A DNA stretch of 64,000 bases from Cervus elaphus (Eukaryota; Chordata; Mammalia; Artiodactyla; Cervidae). The notes beneath the pieces were generated by a model. That model was not told the DNA's origin, searched no databases, and saw nothing but the letters and a program-made list of their open reading frames with translations. The stretch is taken from contig NC_057823.1 of assembly GCF_910594005.1 (NCBI RefSeq), forward strand, positions 94,660,015 to 94,724,014, written 5' to 3'. Below, piece by piece: positions 12,401 through 27,400 of the stretch. Every line of letters starts with the position of its first letter. Positions within the stretch are counted from its first letter, which is position 1. The position numbers and the translations under genes were made by a program.

Positions 12401-15400
12401 TTCCTAGGTAGTTCTAGTGGTAGCACCTGCCAATGCAGGAGATGCAGGAGACGCAAGTTAAATTCCTAGGTGGGGAAGAGGAGGAAATGGCAACCTCCTC
12501 CAATATTCTTGCCTGAAAAATTCCATAGACAGAGGAGCCTGGCAGGCTACATACAGTCCACGGGGCTGTAAAGAGTCAGACATGACTGAGCGACCGAGCT
12601 CACACACACTCAGTTCTTTGGTCTCTCCAGGTGGCTCAGTGGTAAAGCATCCATTCCATGTCGTTCTCTTTACTGGATAGAAGGAAGCCTCAATTCCACT
12701 GGAAACAGAAATTATTTTTCTGTCATTGAATTCTCATGAGTATTGGGAGACAATTCTTCATGAATGTCTCTCATTCCTGTACAGATTGGGCCTTCTGGGC
12801 AAAGGATATGGTTGAATAGCAAACAACTTTGGCAGCTAGAGAAGGTATGTTCCTTTGGAAAGATCTAGAGATGTACTTCTCAAGACATGATGCAGGGCAC
12901 TAAAGAGAAAGCCTTTTCCTTCTGCTCCAGAGACATATGCTTCTCTCTCTCTCTCTCTCTCTCTCTCAGCAGATGAGCCAGCATTCCTATAAAAAGATGA
13001 GTCTCTTGATTTCAAGGTTCCTCTCCATGATGGAGATATGGCAGACTAACTCATTACCTAGTAAATAGAGTAAAATCTCAGCTTCTTCATAGTTTAACTT
13101 AGCAAAGAGGAGGAGAAAAGACTCTGAATAACAATAATGGACAGTGTCTTTAAACATTATTTCATAATAAATACAGAAATATTCTGCAAAGAACAGTTCT
13201 TATATAAACTCTGTAGGAACTGTGGGTCTAGCAATGCAAGCAAAGAGCAAGGCAAAACATTAGATTCAGAAAGATATTTCAGTGGGAATTTAATACAGTT
13301 CAGCTATGTTTTTTTCCGAGGATCTAAAGACACAGGAATAAGCCTTATAGTGCTTAGAAATCTAATGGTTAACAAAACAGAAACCATTTTTTACTTTCTC
13401 AAACTTCTGATATTATAAAGGAGCCTTTTATAAATGCTGTTTCAGGCAATTCATAGTTGAAATATCTGATGCTTTCTGGAAATGTCAAAAATCTTTGATT
13501 AAAGAGATTCCTATATAATATTTTGTTTATTTTAGCCACTCATCATCCATTTTCTCATCTCAAAACAACGCATTTTTGTTTGAGGGTTCATTCTTTCCCC
13601 ATCCCTAAGTGGCATTGTCTGAATGGGGCCACAACCCCTACTCTAGGAATGAAGCAGTAGTCAATTCCTAGACCAGTCAATGCACCCCATTTCCTTGGTT
13701 TAGAGGAAAGTCAGTCTCTAAAAGTGCACCTCAGGACTTAGCCAGGAATGTTGGATCAAGGACTCTTATTCTTTTCTGCTGTAATTGAACCTGGAAGGAT
13801 GTAGCCCCTGAGAACAACTGCAAATCATCTTGTGACCATGAGGAGAAAGTCAGTCTAAGAATGGAGTCAACATAGAGAGACCTGAACCAAGAGATGAGTC
13901 AAAGAAAGAAAGAGGATCCTGAAGGTATTGTGTACTATATCCAGCTATGCCTGAAAGCTTCTCAACTCTGGGTTGTTTGACTCCAAGAACTAATACATAT
14001 CCTTTCTGGCTTAACTCGCATTTTAACAAAGGAATGTTTTGAATAATGCCCAGATTGAAAAACTCAGAGTTGTGTGCCATAAAGTTTAGAAAAAAAGAAG
14101 CTGGTCTAGAAAAACTTAGAGCTTTTTTGTCCTTAATATAATACTGCTGCTAAGTCACTTCAGTCATGTCTGACTCTGTGTGACCCCATAGACGGCAGCC
14201 CACCAGGCTCCCCCGTCCCTGGGATTCTCCAGGCAAGAACACTGGAGTGGGTTGCCATTTCCTTCTCCAATGCATAAAAGTGAAACGTGAAAGTGAAGTC
14301 GCTCAGTCATGTCTGACTCTTCGCGACCCCATGGACTGCAGCCTACCAGGCTCCTCCGTCCGTGGGATTTTTGAGGCAAGAGTACTGGAGTGGGGTGCCA
14401 TTGCCTTCTCCGCCTTAATATAATAGAGCCTCAATAAACAACACAGAACATGGAATTTGAAACAGACCTGAACATTGACACGTCTATCAAAATGAATTTA
14501 TAGCTAAATATACTCATTATATCAAACCAAGATTATATTGGAGACATAATAAAGTTATAGGGACAAGGACACAAGGCACTGTCATTTTTTTTTTTTTTTA
14601 ATCTTAGAAAAGTCTTTTTATAAATCTTGAAGAACTAGCAGTACTTTTTTTGGGGGGGGGGGTTTGTCATACATTGATATGAATCAGCCATAGATTTAAA
14701 ACTCCTAGAGGAGAACATAGGCAAAACACTCTCCGACATAAATCACAGCAAGATCCTCTATGACCCACCTCCCAGAATATTGGAAATAAAAGCAAAACTA
14801 AACAAATGGGACCTAATGGAACTTAAAAGCTTTTGCACTACAAAGGAAACTATAAGTAAGGTGAAAAGACAGCCCTCAGACTGGGAGAAAATAATAGCAA
14901 ATGAAGCAACAGACAAAGGATTAATCTCAAAAATATACAAGCAACTCCTGCAGCTCAATTCCAGAAAAATAAATGACCCAATCAAAAAATGGGCCAAAGA
15001 ACTAAACAGACATTTCTCCAAAGAAGACATACAGATGGCTAACAAACACATGAAAAGATGCTCAACATCACTCATTATTAGAGAAATGCAAATCAAAACC
15101 ACAATGAGGTACCATTACACACCAGTCAGGATGGCTGCTATCCAAAAGTCTACAAGCAATAAATGCTGCAGAGGGTGTGGAGAAAAGGGAACCCTCTTAC
15201 ACTGCTGGTGGGAATGCAAACTAGTACAGCCGCTATGGAGAACAGTGTGGAGATTTCTTAAAAAACTGGAAATAGAACTGCCATACGACCCAGCAATCCC
15301 ACTGCTGGGCATACACACTGAGGAAACCAGATTTGAAAGAGACACGTGCACCCCAATGTTCATCGCGGCACTGTCATTTTTAAGGCTTGTTGTAGAATTT

Positions 15401-18400
15401 CTTTTAGGTTTTGATGTAAGTGGTAATTTGCATGCTTATAGGGGACGACAGAGGATGAGATGGTTGGATGGCATCACTGACTCAATGGACATGCTGCTGC
15501 TGCTGCTAAGTCGCTTCAGTCGTGTCTGACTCTGTGCGACCCCATAGACAGCAGCCCACAATGGACATGAGTTTGAGTAAACTCCAGGAGTTGGTGATGG
15601 ACAGGGAGGCCTGGTGTGCTCTGGTCCATGGGGTCACAAAGAGTCGGACACGACCGAGCGACTGAAATGAACTGAACTGATTTAGGTTGAACCATTTGAA
15701 ATCAAAAGTTTCATTTAGTTCAATCGAATAACAAGGGAGAAAAAAGTCTGCATTACTTCCTATTTCAGATTTATTTAAACCAGAGAATATACCACACTGA
15801 AAAAAAGGCCCATACATTCATTTCTCTTAGCCAACTGTTTTACATCTAGGATAGTCAAATGTGCTACATTTTCATTTTTCATACTGTCCAATTTCAGGAT
15901 ATTTCCTACAAAAAGACCCACATCCTGAGCAAATGCAATGTTTCCTTACCTGTATGTTATACAGGGGTTGTCTTGGTGCATTAACTTCCTTGAGCAAACG
16001 ATGAGATATGGCCCTTAACTCTAAAAGTCGGCAAGCAAGCTGAGGTTGCAGAAGCTTGGCAACTGATTTGGAGGATCTGGAAATGCTGTTTAATCCTTGA
16101 ATTAATGTTCCTCGGTTGATCTTGGCTAAAGCAATAGCCATTCTGATTTTGGATGGTTTTTGCATGGGTTCTCTTTTCTGGAAAAGAAGTCTTTGAAAAG
16201 TGACTGATGTGTGATTCTCCAGTACATTATTTATTCATTAAAAAAATGTTTAAATTTGAAATATAGTTGATGTACAATAGTATGGTAGTCTTGGGTGTGC
16301 TACATAATTTGACATTTGCAAACAGTATGAAACAAACACCACAATAAGTCTAGTAACCATCTGTCCCCATACAAAGTTATTACAATATTATTGATCATAT
16401 TCCTTGTGCTGTATATTGCATCCTCACTATTTACTGTATAACTGGAGATCTGTACCTCTTAATCACCTTCATTAATTTCAGTAACACTGCTCCCTTCCTT
16501 CATTCCACCCCAAACCCCCCACAACCACCCACTTGTTTCCAGTACATTTTAAAAATCATCTTTAGGTAGAGACAAGTGCCATATAACTGTACATTGTGCC
16601 TGATACTAAGAGTCCAGTAATCATCTCCTACCCTCCATACAACTCATGGATCCCATCCATGTATTTAAATATTTTTATGGATATATGATTTTTTTCCTTA
16701 GGATGTGAAAGTGAAAGTAACTGTCATGTCCTATGTTGGGACCCCATGGACTGTAGCCCTCCAGGCTCCTCTGTCCATGGGATTCTCCAGGCAAGAATAC
16801 TGGAGTGGGTTGCCATTTCCAGAATTAACTTATGAGCCTAAAGACAAAAACTTTTCATTTTGTCTCTGGATTTATCTGTTTTTGCATTTTTTAAAAAGAG
16901 CTCTTTCAAAAGTAAACAATTCTTATTCAAATATCATTCAATGTTTGAATTTTTCAAACAACCCTTATTCAAAACTCTTACAAATATTTTCCCAGCTTAC
17001 TTTAAAATTTCAAATGATAAAATATAGCATATATACATAATGCACAATTTACTTGAAAAATTTTTTTTACTAGTTAAGGTGCAGAGCAAAGGAATGATGT
17101 TAATGAGCCCAGGTTCTTCCATCTTCCCATACACAGTAAAGCACTAAATTTGTTAACTTGAGATGTCTGGTTTTCCTTGTTTTTAAGTTAAATGAAAAGA
17201 TCTTTAATTCTACAGTGATTTACAACTTATGGTATCATATAATCCCATAGTAACTCCTTTTCAATCCGTTAACCTTATGTTGCCCCTCCCCTTTCCTTCT
17301 CCCCACTGGTAACCACTAGTTTGCTCCCTATATCTGTGAATCTGCTTCTTTCTTGTTTTATCCACTAGTTTGTTATATTTTTTTAGATTTCACATATAAG
17401 TGATAAGAACAGTATTTGTCTCTGTCTGACTTATTTCACTTAGTCAAAGGCCCTCCAAGTCCATCCCTATTACTGCAAATGGCAAAATTTCATTCTTTTT
17501 TAATGGCCAAATAGTATTCCATTGTGTAACACATCTCCTTTATCCATTCATCAATTGATGGACACTTAGGTTGCTTCCATATCTTGGCAATTGTAAATAA
17601 TGCCACTATCAACACTGAGGTACAGGCATCTTTTTGAATTAGTGTTTTTTACTTTTTGGATATATACTCAGGAGTTTAATTGCTGGGTCATATGGTAGTT
17701 CTATTTTTAGTTTTTGAGAAATTGCTAGATTGTTTTCCACAATGGCTGCACCAGTTTACATTCCCAACAGTGTAGGAGGGTTCCTATTTCTCCACACCCT
17801 CAGCAACATTATTTGTGTTCTTTTTGATGACAGCCATCCTGACAGGTGTGAGGTGATATTTCACTGTTGTTTTAATTTGTATTTCCCTGATGATTAGCAA
17901 CGATGAACATCTTTTCATGTGCCTGATAGCAATCTGCATTTCCTCTTTAGGAAAATGTCTGTTCAGTTCTTCTGCCAATTTTTAAAATCAGATTGTTGAC
18001 TTTTTAAATGTTAAATTTCATGAACTATTTATCTATGTTGGATATTACCCCTTATCAGTCACATCATCTACAAGTATCTTTTCCCATTCAGTAGGTTGTC
18101 TTTTCCTTTTATCAATAGTTTCCTTTGCTGTGCAAAAGCTTTTAAGTTTAATTAGGTCCCATTTGTTTATTTTTGCTTTTGTTCCCTTTGCTTTAGGAGA
18201 TGGATCCAAAAAACTATTGCTGTAAATTATGTCAGCATGTTCTGCCTATGTTTTCCTCCAGGAATTTTATAGTGCATAGATACCCAAAAGCACTCTTGCA
18301 TGGGTATCTAATCCATTTTGAGTTTATTTTTATACATGGTGTTAGAGAACACTAATTTCATTCTTATATAAGTAGCTGTCCAGTTTTCCTAGCACTGCTT

Positions 18401-21400
18401 ATTGAAGAGACTATCTTTTCTCCACTGTATATTCTTGCCTCCTTTGTCATAGATTAGTTAACCTTAAGTGTGTGGGTTTATTTCTAGGCTCTCTATTCTG
18501 TCCCATTGACCTATGTGTCCCATTGTGTCCCACTGACCTACGTGTCCCACTGACCTATGTGTCCCACTGACCTACGTGTCCCATTGACCTACGTGTCCCA
18601 CTGACCTATGTGTTCCATTGACCTGTGTGTCTGTTTTTGTGCCAGGACCATACAGTTTTGACTATTACAGCTTTGTAGTCCAGTCTGAAGCCAGATAGCA
18701 TGATTCCTCCTGTTTGTTCTTCTTTCTCAGGAGTGTTGTGGCTATTTGGGGTCTTTTGTGTTTCCATATGTTTTAAAATTATTTGTTCTAGTTCTGTGAA
18801 AAAAAAATTCCATTGGTATTTTGATAGGGATTATGTTGAATCTGTGTGTTGCCTTAGTAGTGTGATCATTTTTAATAATATTAATTCTTCCAATCCAAGA
18901 ATATGGTATATCTCTCCATTTGTCTGTGTGTTCAATTTCTTTCATTAGTGTCTTATAGTTTTCCAAGTACAGGTCTTTTACTTCCATAGGTAGGTTTATT
19001 CCTAGGTATTTTATTCTTTTTGATGCAATGGTAACTGGGATTGTTTCTTTAACTTCTGTTTCTGATGGTCTATTGTTAGTGTATGGAAATGCAGCAGATT
19101 TTTAAATATTAATTTTGTATCCTGCAGCTTTACTGAACTCATTGATGAGCTCGAGTAGTTTTCTGGTAGCATCTTTAGGATTCTCTGTGTTTAATATCAC
19201 GTCAACTGCAAACAGTGACAGCTTTACTTCTTCCTTTCCAATTTGGATTCCTTTAATTTTTTTTTTTCTTCTCTGATACCTGTGGCTAGGGTGGTGAGAG
19301 TCGATGGACATCCTTGTATATAATATACAGCATACATACATAATACAAAATGTATGATTTGAATTTTAATGTTAAAATATAGTACACATATACTATGCAT
19401 TGCACAGTTAAAAAAAAATAAAACAAAAGCCCTATGTACTAAACAAACTCACAATACTTTCAGTTCTCTTCTGAAAACCTCAAATCTTCTATGAACATTC
19501 TGACAGAAAACACTTCTGGCATTTCTAAAACACATGACATGTAGCTCTCTGTTCTAGCAGAAAGTGAACCACAGGGAAATTACTTACAGTGTGGTTAGAC
19601 TGCATTCCAGGCAACAGACAAGTATAATTTCCATTATTCATTTAAGTAATTTTATGAGCTATTCTGGCTTTTCAGTATATAACTTGGGGGAAAGAGTTGG
19701 TTAATAACAAAAAGAAGCGACTTTGAATCTCATTTATTTGTTGAGTCCAAATATCTAAGTTCAAAACATCTTTTGGATTTTTTGACCTACAATAAACATC
19801 ATGTTTGTTTCAGGGCTAACATGATGTATCTTTATTTTAAATGCCTCAACTTTTATCCTGCAGTCATAATTTTATTGGTGCTGCTTTTGTCATCAAATTT
19901 CAGTACTTCTCTTACTCTTCAGCATTTGCCATTGGAGATAACCAAAAGCTGTTCTAGCCTGTTAATGGAGATGTATTTCTGCGACATCTGGTGTCCTACT
20001 GTGGCTTAGCCTATTAACTTTGCCGAAAAGTCCCATTAGCCCACCTGTGGTCTCAATCCTCCTAGTCAACAGAACAGTAGAGGACGGGCTAAGCTGTGGG
20101 CTGCTACAGCTGCTATAATTCCAAGCCTCTTCAGAGCGCAGCAATCCTGACAAGCAGTTAGATGGTAGGGAGAACAAGCGCAACGAATACACAGGTGCAA
20201 TCACTTGGTATTATCTAAGCTGGCTGCAAGCACACCTTGCACAGAAACCACATGGTCTGCAGCATTCAAAGTTCCTGCACAGATTCAATCTCTTGTGACC
20301 TTACGCTCTGCTGCACTGACTCTTCCTTCCAACTCCTCCTTGAGGCAGAGCAGCTGGAAAAAGTTTGGTTTTACTTCCAATTACAATTTACAGTTGTCTC
20401 TCGGCATCCCATGTGGACTAGTTAGTTCTAGGACCCCCAAGCATCTCAAAATCCGTGGATGCTTAAGTCCTTTATATAAAATGGCACAGTATTTGCATAT
20501 AACCTAGGCACATCCTCCTTTATACTTTAAATCATCTCTAGATTACTTATAAAACCTCATGCAATGTGTTATGTAAATAGTTGTCTGCAATCAGCAAACT
20601 TAAGTTTTGCTTCTTGGAACTTACTGGAATTTTTTTTCCTGAATATTTTCAATCAGAGGTTTGTTGAATCCCTGGCACTGAGAGCTGACTGTACTGTTTT
20701 CTCTCTTTATAATTTATAATCAGAGGGTGAGGGCCATATTGCCAGGTCAAACAGAAATGGGACATGTGCAGTCCCACCATTACTGAAACCTTGTCTATGT
20801 GGTCATTAGTGTTTTAGGGATCTTCATTTTTTCAGCTGCAAAATATTAACATTCTGTAGTTTCCCTGTCCTTATTTTGTCAGTTCCTTTACAAAATCTTG
20901 GTGATCTGTATTGGCCTGGATTCACCGACTTTGCATGTGTATTTTGATTAACCAATCTTGATGCATTCTTCCAAACATCACACTAGATTGATCCATTCAA
21001 CTTTCTCCTCTTTTACAAGATTGTCTAAGTTTTTATCTCTGTAGAAAAATAAGCCTGTTTGTAATTGATAATCTACTAATCAAAACTCTCCTGCAAGGTT
21101 CATAAACTTTGTGTTGACCAAAAATACAGCATTTATTACAAACAATATTTTTAAAAATTTAAGTGCATTATAGTAAAGCTTTATTGCACTTTTGGTTATC
21201 TTTCTCATTTTAGTCTCCTCCTGAGTTTATAGCATTTTCCAATAGACTCAGTCTCTTCCCAATTAATACCATCTTTGTTTCCTTTAATGCTTAAATGGTT
21301 ACAATTTGATGACTCCGCTTCCATTTTAAAATGCCTAAGGAAGGCATTTTGATACTTTCCTAGATAACTGAAAGAATTATTACTTTTAACAACAAAATGT

Positions 21401-24400
21401 TTCTGATCCCTTTTATTTTCCCTGCCACAAAACATGGAATCAATTAGTTCCCAAGAAGACCATCATTGCTTTTAAGAACAGTATTAGAAACCAAATCTGG
21501 GCACAGGAATGCATGTTGAGTGGTTCTTCATGGCTCTGAGAATACAAAGTTGACAGCAGAGAAAAGGCTACTTATATTTCTTAAAATGCAGAAGGAGACA
21601 TTCTTTAAAAAAAAAAAAAAAGTCACCAGTTTATGCTGATGGTTCCAATTCACTCTTACTTTCAGTGAGTTACTTTTTAAATTAGCTCTAGCAGAAAATT
21701 TTAAATAAAAGGTTCTTCCTCATTGAAGTACCAACTTTTCCTTTTTGTTTGCTATCAAGGAAATGGCACCCCATTCCAGTACTCTTGCCTGGAAAATCCC
21801 ATGGACAGAGGAGCCTGGTAGGCTACAGTCCATGGGGTCGCAAAGAGTCGGATATGACTGAACGACTTCACTTTCTTTTCACTTTTATGCTATGTATTTT
21901 TTTTACCAAACCACATGTATAAATTTAAATGTTGAACCCAAATTAAGAAGTCCTCATTTCTGTTCTTTTCTTTTTAAAATTTTTTGACCCTCGGCCTAAA
22001 CATCCTGGAATCTGTTGCAAAGTATGCACATTCAGATGATTGTTCTTGTCATCATCGTCTGAGCATACCACCAAATGTCAGAAAAGAAAGTCCAACTCCC
22101 AACCACCACCAACATCCTCAGAGATAAACAAAGGGACTTAAAGACCCTTTACCAAAGAAACTCAGCATCAGTTAGATTGATTTAAGAATCCTGCTCCAGA
22201 TTGCACTTTTTGAGCTCCATTCTTTGAATACACACCCTGCTTTCCTCTTTTCTTTTTTTCCAGAGTGGTACCCATTTTTCTGTCATCAGCAGTTTTAATG
22301 CTGAACTCCAATTTCCAGTAACACCCACTTTTTACTACCCTACATCTCTGAAACCAGTCTGTCAGCAAATCTTATTCAATTCTTTCTCTGAATAGTCCCA
22401 GAATTTGACCACTTCTCACCAGCCCCAGTACCAACAACGCATTTCATTAATGTTCACATGCCACTATCATCTTTTCTCCAGACTTGAAAATTAGCCTCCT
22501 CAATGGACTCCCTGCTTCCACCCTCACCTACTTTCTTTCTGTTCCTCAACACATCAGCCAGAGAGACACAATTAAAACTTACATCTACATGCTTTTCTAT
22601 CCAAGCATTTCAGTGGCCTGATACACTCAGTGCACGCGCCCAAGTACCTACAATGGTCTACAAAGACTGCCTTTCCTTCACCTCCCTGGCCTCATCGTCT
22701 TTTTCTCTCCCTTGCCCTCTTTCATTACTTGTTGAACTTGTTAAGTAGACCCCATCTCAGGGACTGTGAACTAACGATGCCATTCTACTCCTTAGGGACA
22801 CCAAGGTTTGCTCCCTCACTTCCTTCAAGTCTCAATTCAAGAATCACTTTTTCACTAAGACCCCCTTGGTCACCCTACCTTACCCATCAACTGCTCTCCC
22901 ATCCCACCCTTACACTTCATACCCCTTCTTGGCTATGCTTTCTTCTCCTTAAGATCTACTATTAACATAGTATGTAGTTTATTTTCCTTGTTTACTATTC
23001 TTATACTTGACTAGGATGTAAGTTTAGGGGTGTATTATTTTAGGATGTAAGTTTTATGGCAGGAGTGTTTTATATCCGTTTGGCTCTCTGATCCTTCCCC
23101 AGTACCTGGAATAGTGACTGTCAAACAGTAGATGCTCTGTAAATATATTTATTCAAATGAATGAATGAAAAATATAACACGTTAATGTTGAGAAACATTG
23201 GGAAAATAAAGCAAATATTAAGTAAGAAACCATCTAGGAATTTTTCAGTACACAATGTGCCTTGCAACTTTCCCAATAATGATAGTGCCCAACCAAAAAA
23301 AAAAAAAAAACTTCATCAAGTACAAAAATACAACTGAATTACAGAACACTCTAGCTACAGTTCTACTCTCATTATACTTAGAAACCCCAGTATATACCAA
23401 TACAAGCAATTTCCAGACATCACTGGTATATCCCCGGTATAACTGTGCCCCACGGGGTTAAAAAGCCCACTCTGAAGATGTACCCCATAGGGTTGACAGA
23501 AACTGGTGACTAACAATTCCTGAGCTAGTCTTACAGAAGAGCAGGGAAGTACTTTTTTTTTTTTTTTTAAAAGACAAAACAAAACAAAACACCCTCTGCT
23601 TCATTGATCTGCCTTCACTGACCAAGCTTGCCTTAACTGTTTCTGCAAATTGTGTACCTTCCAAGTGTCACATGGCTTAGACAAATATATCACAAGACTC
23701 CTTTAACTGACCCCTAGAGATAACACCTCTGACATATGGCTTGCTAGTAATGACTGCTTCAGGAACATAGCTAATCTCTCCCAGTTCAAACTAGTCAAGA
23801 TCACATGGCCATTCAACTAGGCCTGCTCGAGTATGCAATGGGTAACTTTTTGACATCAGGGGGCCACAAGCTGCACCCTCAGATCAGGCTAACACCAACA
23901 TTTTCTCAACAGGCATCCCATGAAGAAGCATGTAATTCTGATATGCCTACAGAGAGCAGACATTACCTCACCTTTTTCCTGCCTCCAAACACCCTCACCT
24001 GCACCTCTGACTACCCTATATTCTTCACCAAATACATCCCAAGCCCCTTGGCTTTGGGGAGATGGATCTGAGATGTGTTCTGTCTCCTCACTTGGCTGTC
24101 TTATGAATAAACCCATTCTCTGCTGCAAATTTCAGCATCTCAGCATTAGGCTTGCTGCACAATGGGCAAAGAAAACTGGTTTCGTCACATCAGCACTTTT
24201 TGCACCACATGTTTAAAAAAAAAAAGTAAGCATGGAGTTCAGAAAAATGTATCTACAGATGTAAAAATCCAGTTTTTGCATGGATTCTTATGTGCTCTGT
24301 CTACAATCCTCAATTTTGTAGTACACAGTTAAGTGCAAGATAATCACAAAAAATGTGGTTATGTAACTACTTTTCATAAGTAAATTTGACCTTATTTACC

Positions 24401-27400
24401 ATAAAAAATTTATCCAAGTAAAGATTATTTGAACTAAAAAATTTTAATTCCCTAATTATAGCTGCATTTTTTATTTGTTCAAACTTAAAAGTTTAGTATT
24501 TTAAAGTCCTCATATAGAAATCACTTGCAATTTCCAAGTGTAAACCTTAAAAACTTACTTTTTACTAAAAGATGTGGATACTGAAGGTTTTGGGGTCTGG
24601 GCTAGTTGGAAGGGAGGGAGTGGACAATACAAAACCTCAGAGGCCAGAACCTCAAGCCAGAATTCTAAAATTAACTTTCCCCAGTCCTGGCCAGAGGGGG
24701 GTGGAAACAATGTCCTTAAAAATCTTTTGTCATGAAGGACTATTTAATAACCATTATTCTGGGTATATTCTTCTATAAAAACTCTACCATCACTTTCATC
24801 AAATCTTTTTTTTTTTTTTTTTTTACCCCAGGCCAGCAACATGACTTTTTCCTAAATAGGTGCCTAAAATTAAAAAAAAAAAAAAAAAAAGATTTAAATA
24901 TTAATCACAAAACTTAGAGATTTAAAATACAGTCCAATTACTAAAGCCCTCTAAGCAGTCCTAAAATCAGTCCTTTCAGGATGTTTGGGAACTACAGACA
25001 ATGCTAGAAATAAAATCTGCAACACTTACAATCTGACTTTTAACAATAATCTAGTTAAGGACATAATATTAGCCTTGCTTCCTGGACAATTTATTTTTGA
25101 AGAGCAAATAACTTCAATGTGCTACAATATCCCCTAACTACTCAGGTAGTTAGGTAGAAAAAGAATAATGGTAGAAAAATGGTAAAAAGAAATGGTAGAA
25201 AAACGGTAAAAGAAAATGGTAAAAGAAAAATGGTGGAAAAAGAATAATGTGCTTTGAAAATCAGAAATAAAATAACTTTAACTATGTTCATATTCTTCTT
25301 TGCAAAGGTGGGATGTGGTTCAGTGAGTTGGAAATAGGAACTTCGAGTTCTTTGGGGATCAGAATATCAATCTATTTCACCATAAAGCATATTTATGGCT
25401 CCAATGGTAATGAGGCTATGCAGAGTGTAGGAAGAAATGAAGGAAACTTTAAAGAAAGTTGCAGCGTTAATTAAATAAAACCCAGTTTCTCTAATGTTGG
25501 TAATTGTGGGAGAAGCACACTTTGGAAGGACAATAGGATTTTCCAGGCCTAGGCGTCCTTGACTTTACCTTGAAGTTTTCTCAATAATTACTGCCACTAC
25601 TGTGCTGACCATAACCATTTTATCTCCTAGACCAAGCAGCTCTTTCCTCAATAATCCAGAGCATGGCCAAGAAAAGTCTCTCATGTTTAAAAATAATTTA
25701 TACCAAGACTACGGGAATACAAATAAAAGGAAGCAATTCGTTCCTTGGACTAAAATATAGAATTACAAAGTCTGATTTGCCCACTAGAGCCTTAAGACTT
25801 ATTCTACCCTACTTAGCCAACCACCATCTAGATGCTGTCTTACCACTGTGCATCCAGATAACTTATATTTCAGTATCACTCCTTCCAAAAGTTAAGACCT
25901 AAGGGTGATGCCATTTATTCAAATTTACTTGACATTCTGGAAATATGCTATAACATTTTTGGCATGACAGTACTTCCATTGGGATATTTTCCCCTCTTCC
26001 TACGCACTTACCTTATCCCTTTCTTCACCTTGAAAACTCCTATTCATCCTTTGAGACCCAGTTTAAGCATCTTTCCTCCATGAAGTCTTCTCTGACTGCA
26101 GTATGCAGTCATTCCTTCCTCTAAATTGTATACACCTCATACCATATTTCATTGCAACTACTTGTTTATAATTCTGTATCCATTAGACTAAGCTCACTGA
26201 CTGAAGGAATGCTGTCTTGTGTATCTCGGTATTCCTTCTTCCAGATCCAGGCAAAGTATTTATTAAATGTCTAATGCCAGCTGTCTGAATGAATGGTTAA
26301 ATGTAGCTCTAACACCTCTCCTTTGGAATGATATATACAGACTTTGTGATTACTGTGTTACTCACAGAACTCTTTTGTTTACTTCCAGGAGTTACGTTCC
26401 TCATGTTGACATTGCCAAAAGCCTGATTTCTGGATAAGCAGGTTGTTACTGGACCATATAACTTTACAACATATTCTATTCTGACTGTGGCCAAATGACT
26501 GAAACCATTCGTCCAGTAAGAGTTGTGTACTTTTGAGTAAATTAGGTTACATGTGTCCCCTAAACAAATGTTACCTTTTCCTGACCAAATGTCTTTATGA
26601 TTCTCTACCTAGCTCCTTCCACTCTCATATCTTATCTTAAACCTTTTTTGGAACAGATGTTTAAAACATATACATACATACTTTGTTGAAATTGATATCA
26701 CTATTTTCTTGCCACATTAGAACACACACTCATGCCATAGTTACCTCTCCAGTGATATAATTTTTATCAGTCATATTTCTTCACTTACTTAATTATCACA
26801 GACTTTAGTCAAAGTATATCTAGGTATTTTTCTGATTTTTACATTAAGCAAATCTTAAGTAAACTAGGTTGCAGCTGTAGCTATGAAAATGTTCTAGATT
26901 TCCAATCTAATGGTATAGTGATTGTCCTTAAACTTAATTCATCTACCTACCTCACTTCCTTACCCACAATCTTTCTGCTTTACATAGACTCCTCCCAATG
27001 AGTCAGAGTTGAAGTGGTGTTTTTCTGAGGTGAAAGGAATGTTTTTCTGAGTTTCAAATACTGATCTCATAATCGCAAATTCAATAGTTGGTATGATACT
27101 AAAAATACAATATACATTTTACAGTTCTTTTCAAAGTTATAAAATCACATTACCTGATTAGACTGTGATACTCTGAGGATGGTAGGGAATTCATCTTTAA
27201 ACTCATCTATAAGGTCCATGATTACTTTCTGGATCCCCTCAACTAAGACAAAAAGAAGTTAGGGGGTAAAAATATGCTTAACTAAAAATGTCCTAGACAA
27301 ATTCAAAAGAAGACGGAACGCTGGGTCCACCTTGGGGATTTAACTCCCAGTTTCCATACCCCCATCCCCTTCACAAGAATAGTGTGCATACTTCTTCCAG

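Noticed and set aside
12942..12967. (CT)n run as a regulatory GAGA-type site
   Set aside because: A plain microsatellite in an intron; nothing nearby suggests a promoter.
14780..15529. 249-codon frame with L1 ORF2 text
   Set aside because: It is a piece of inverted L1 running on into BovB sequence; not a host gene.
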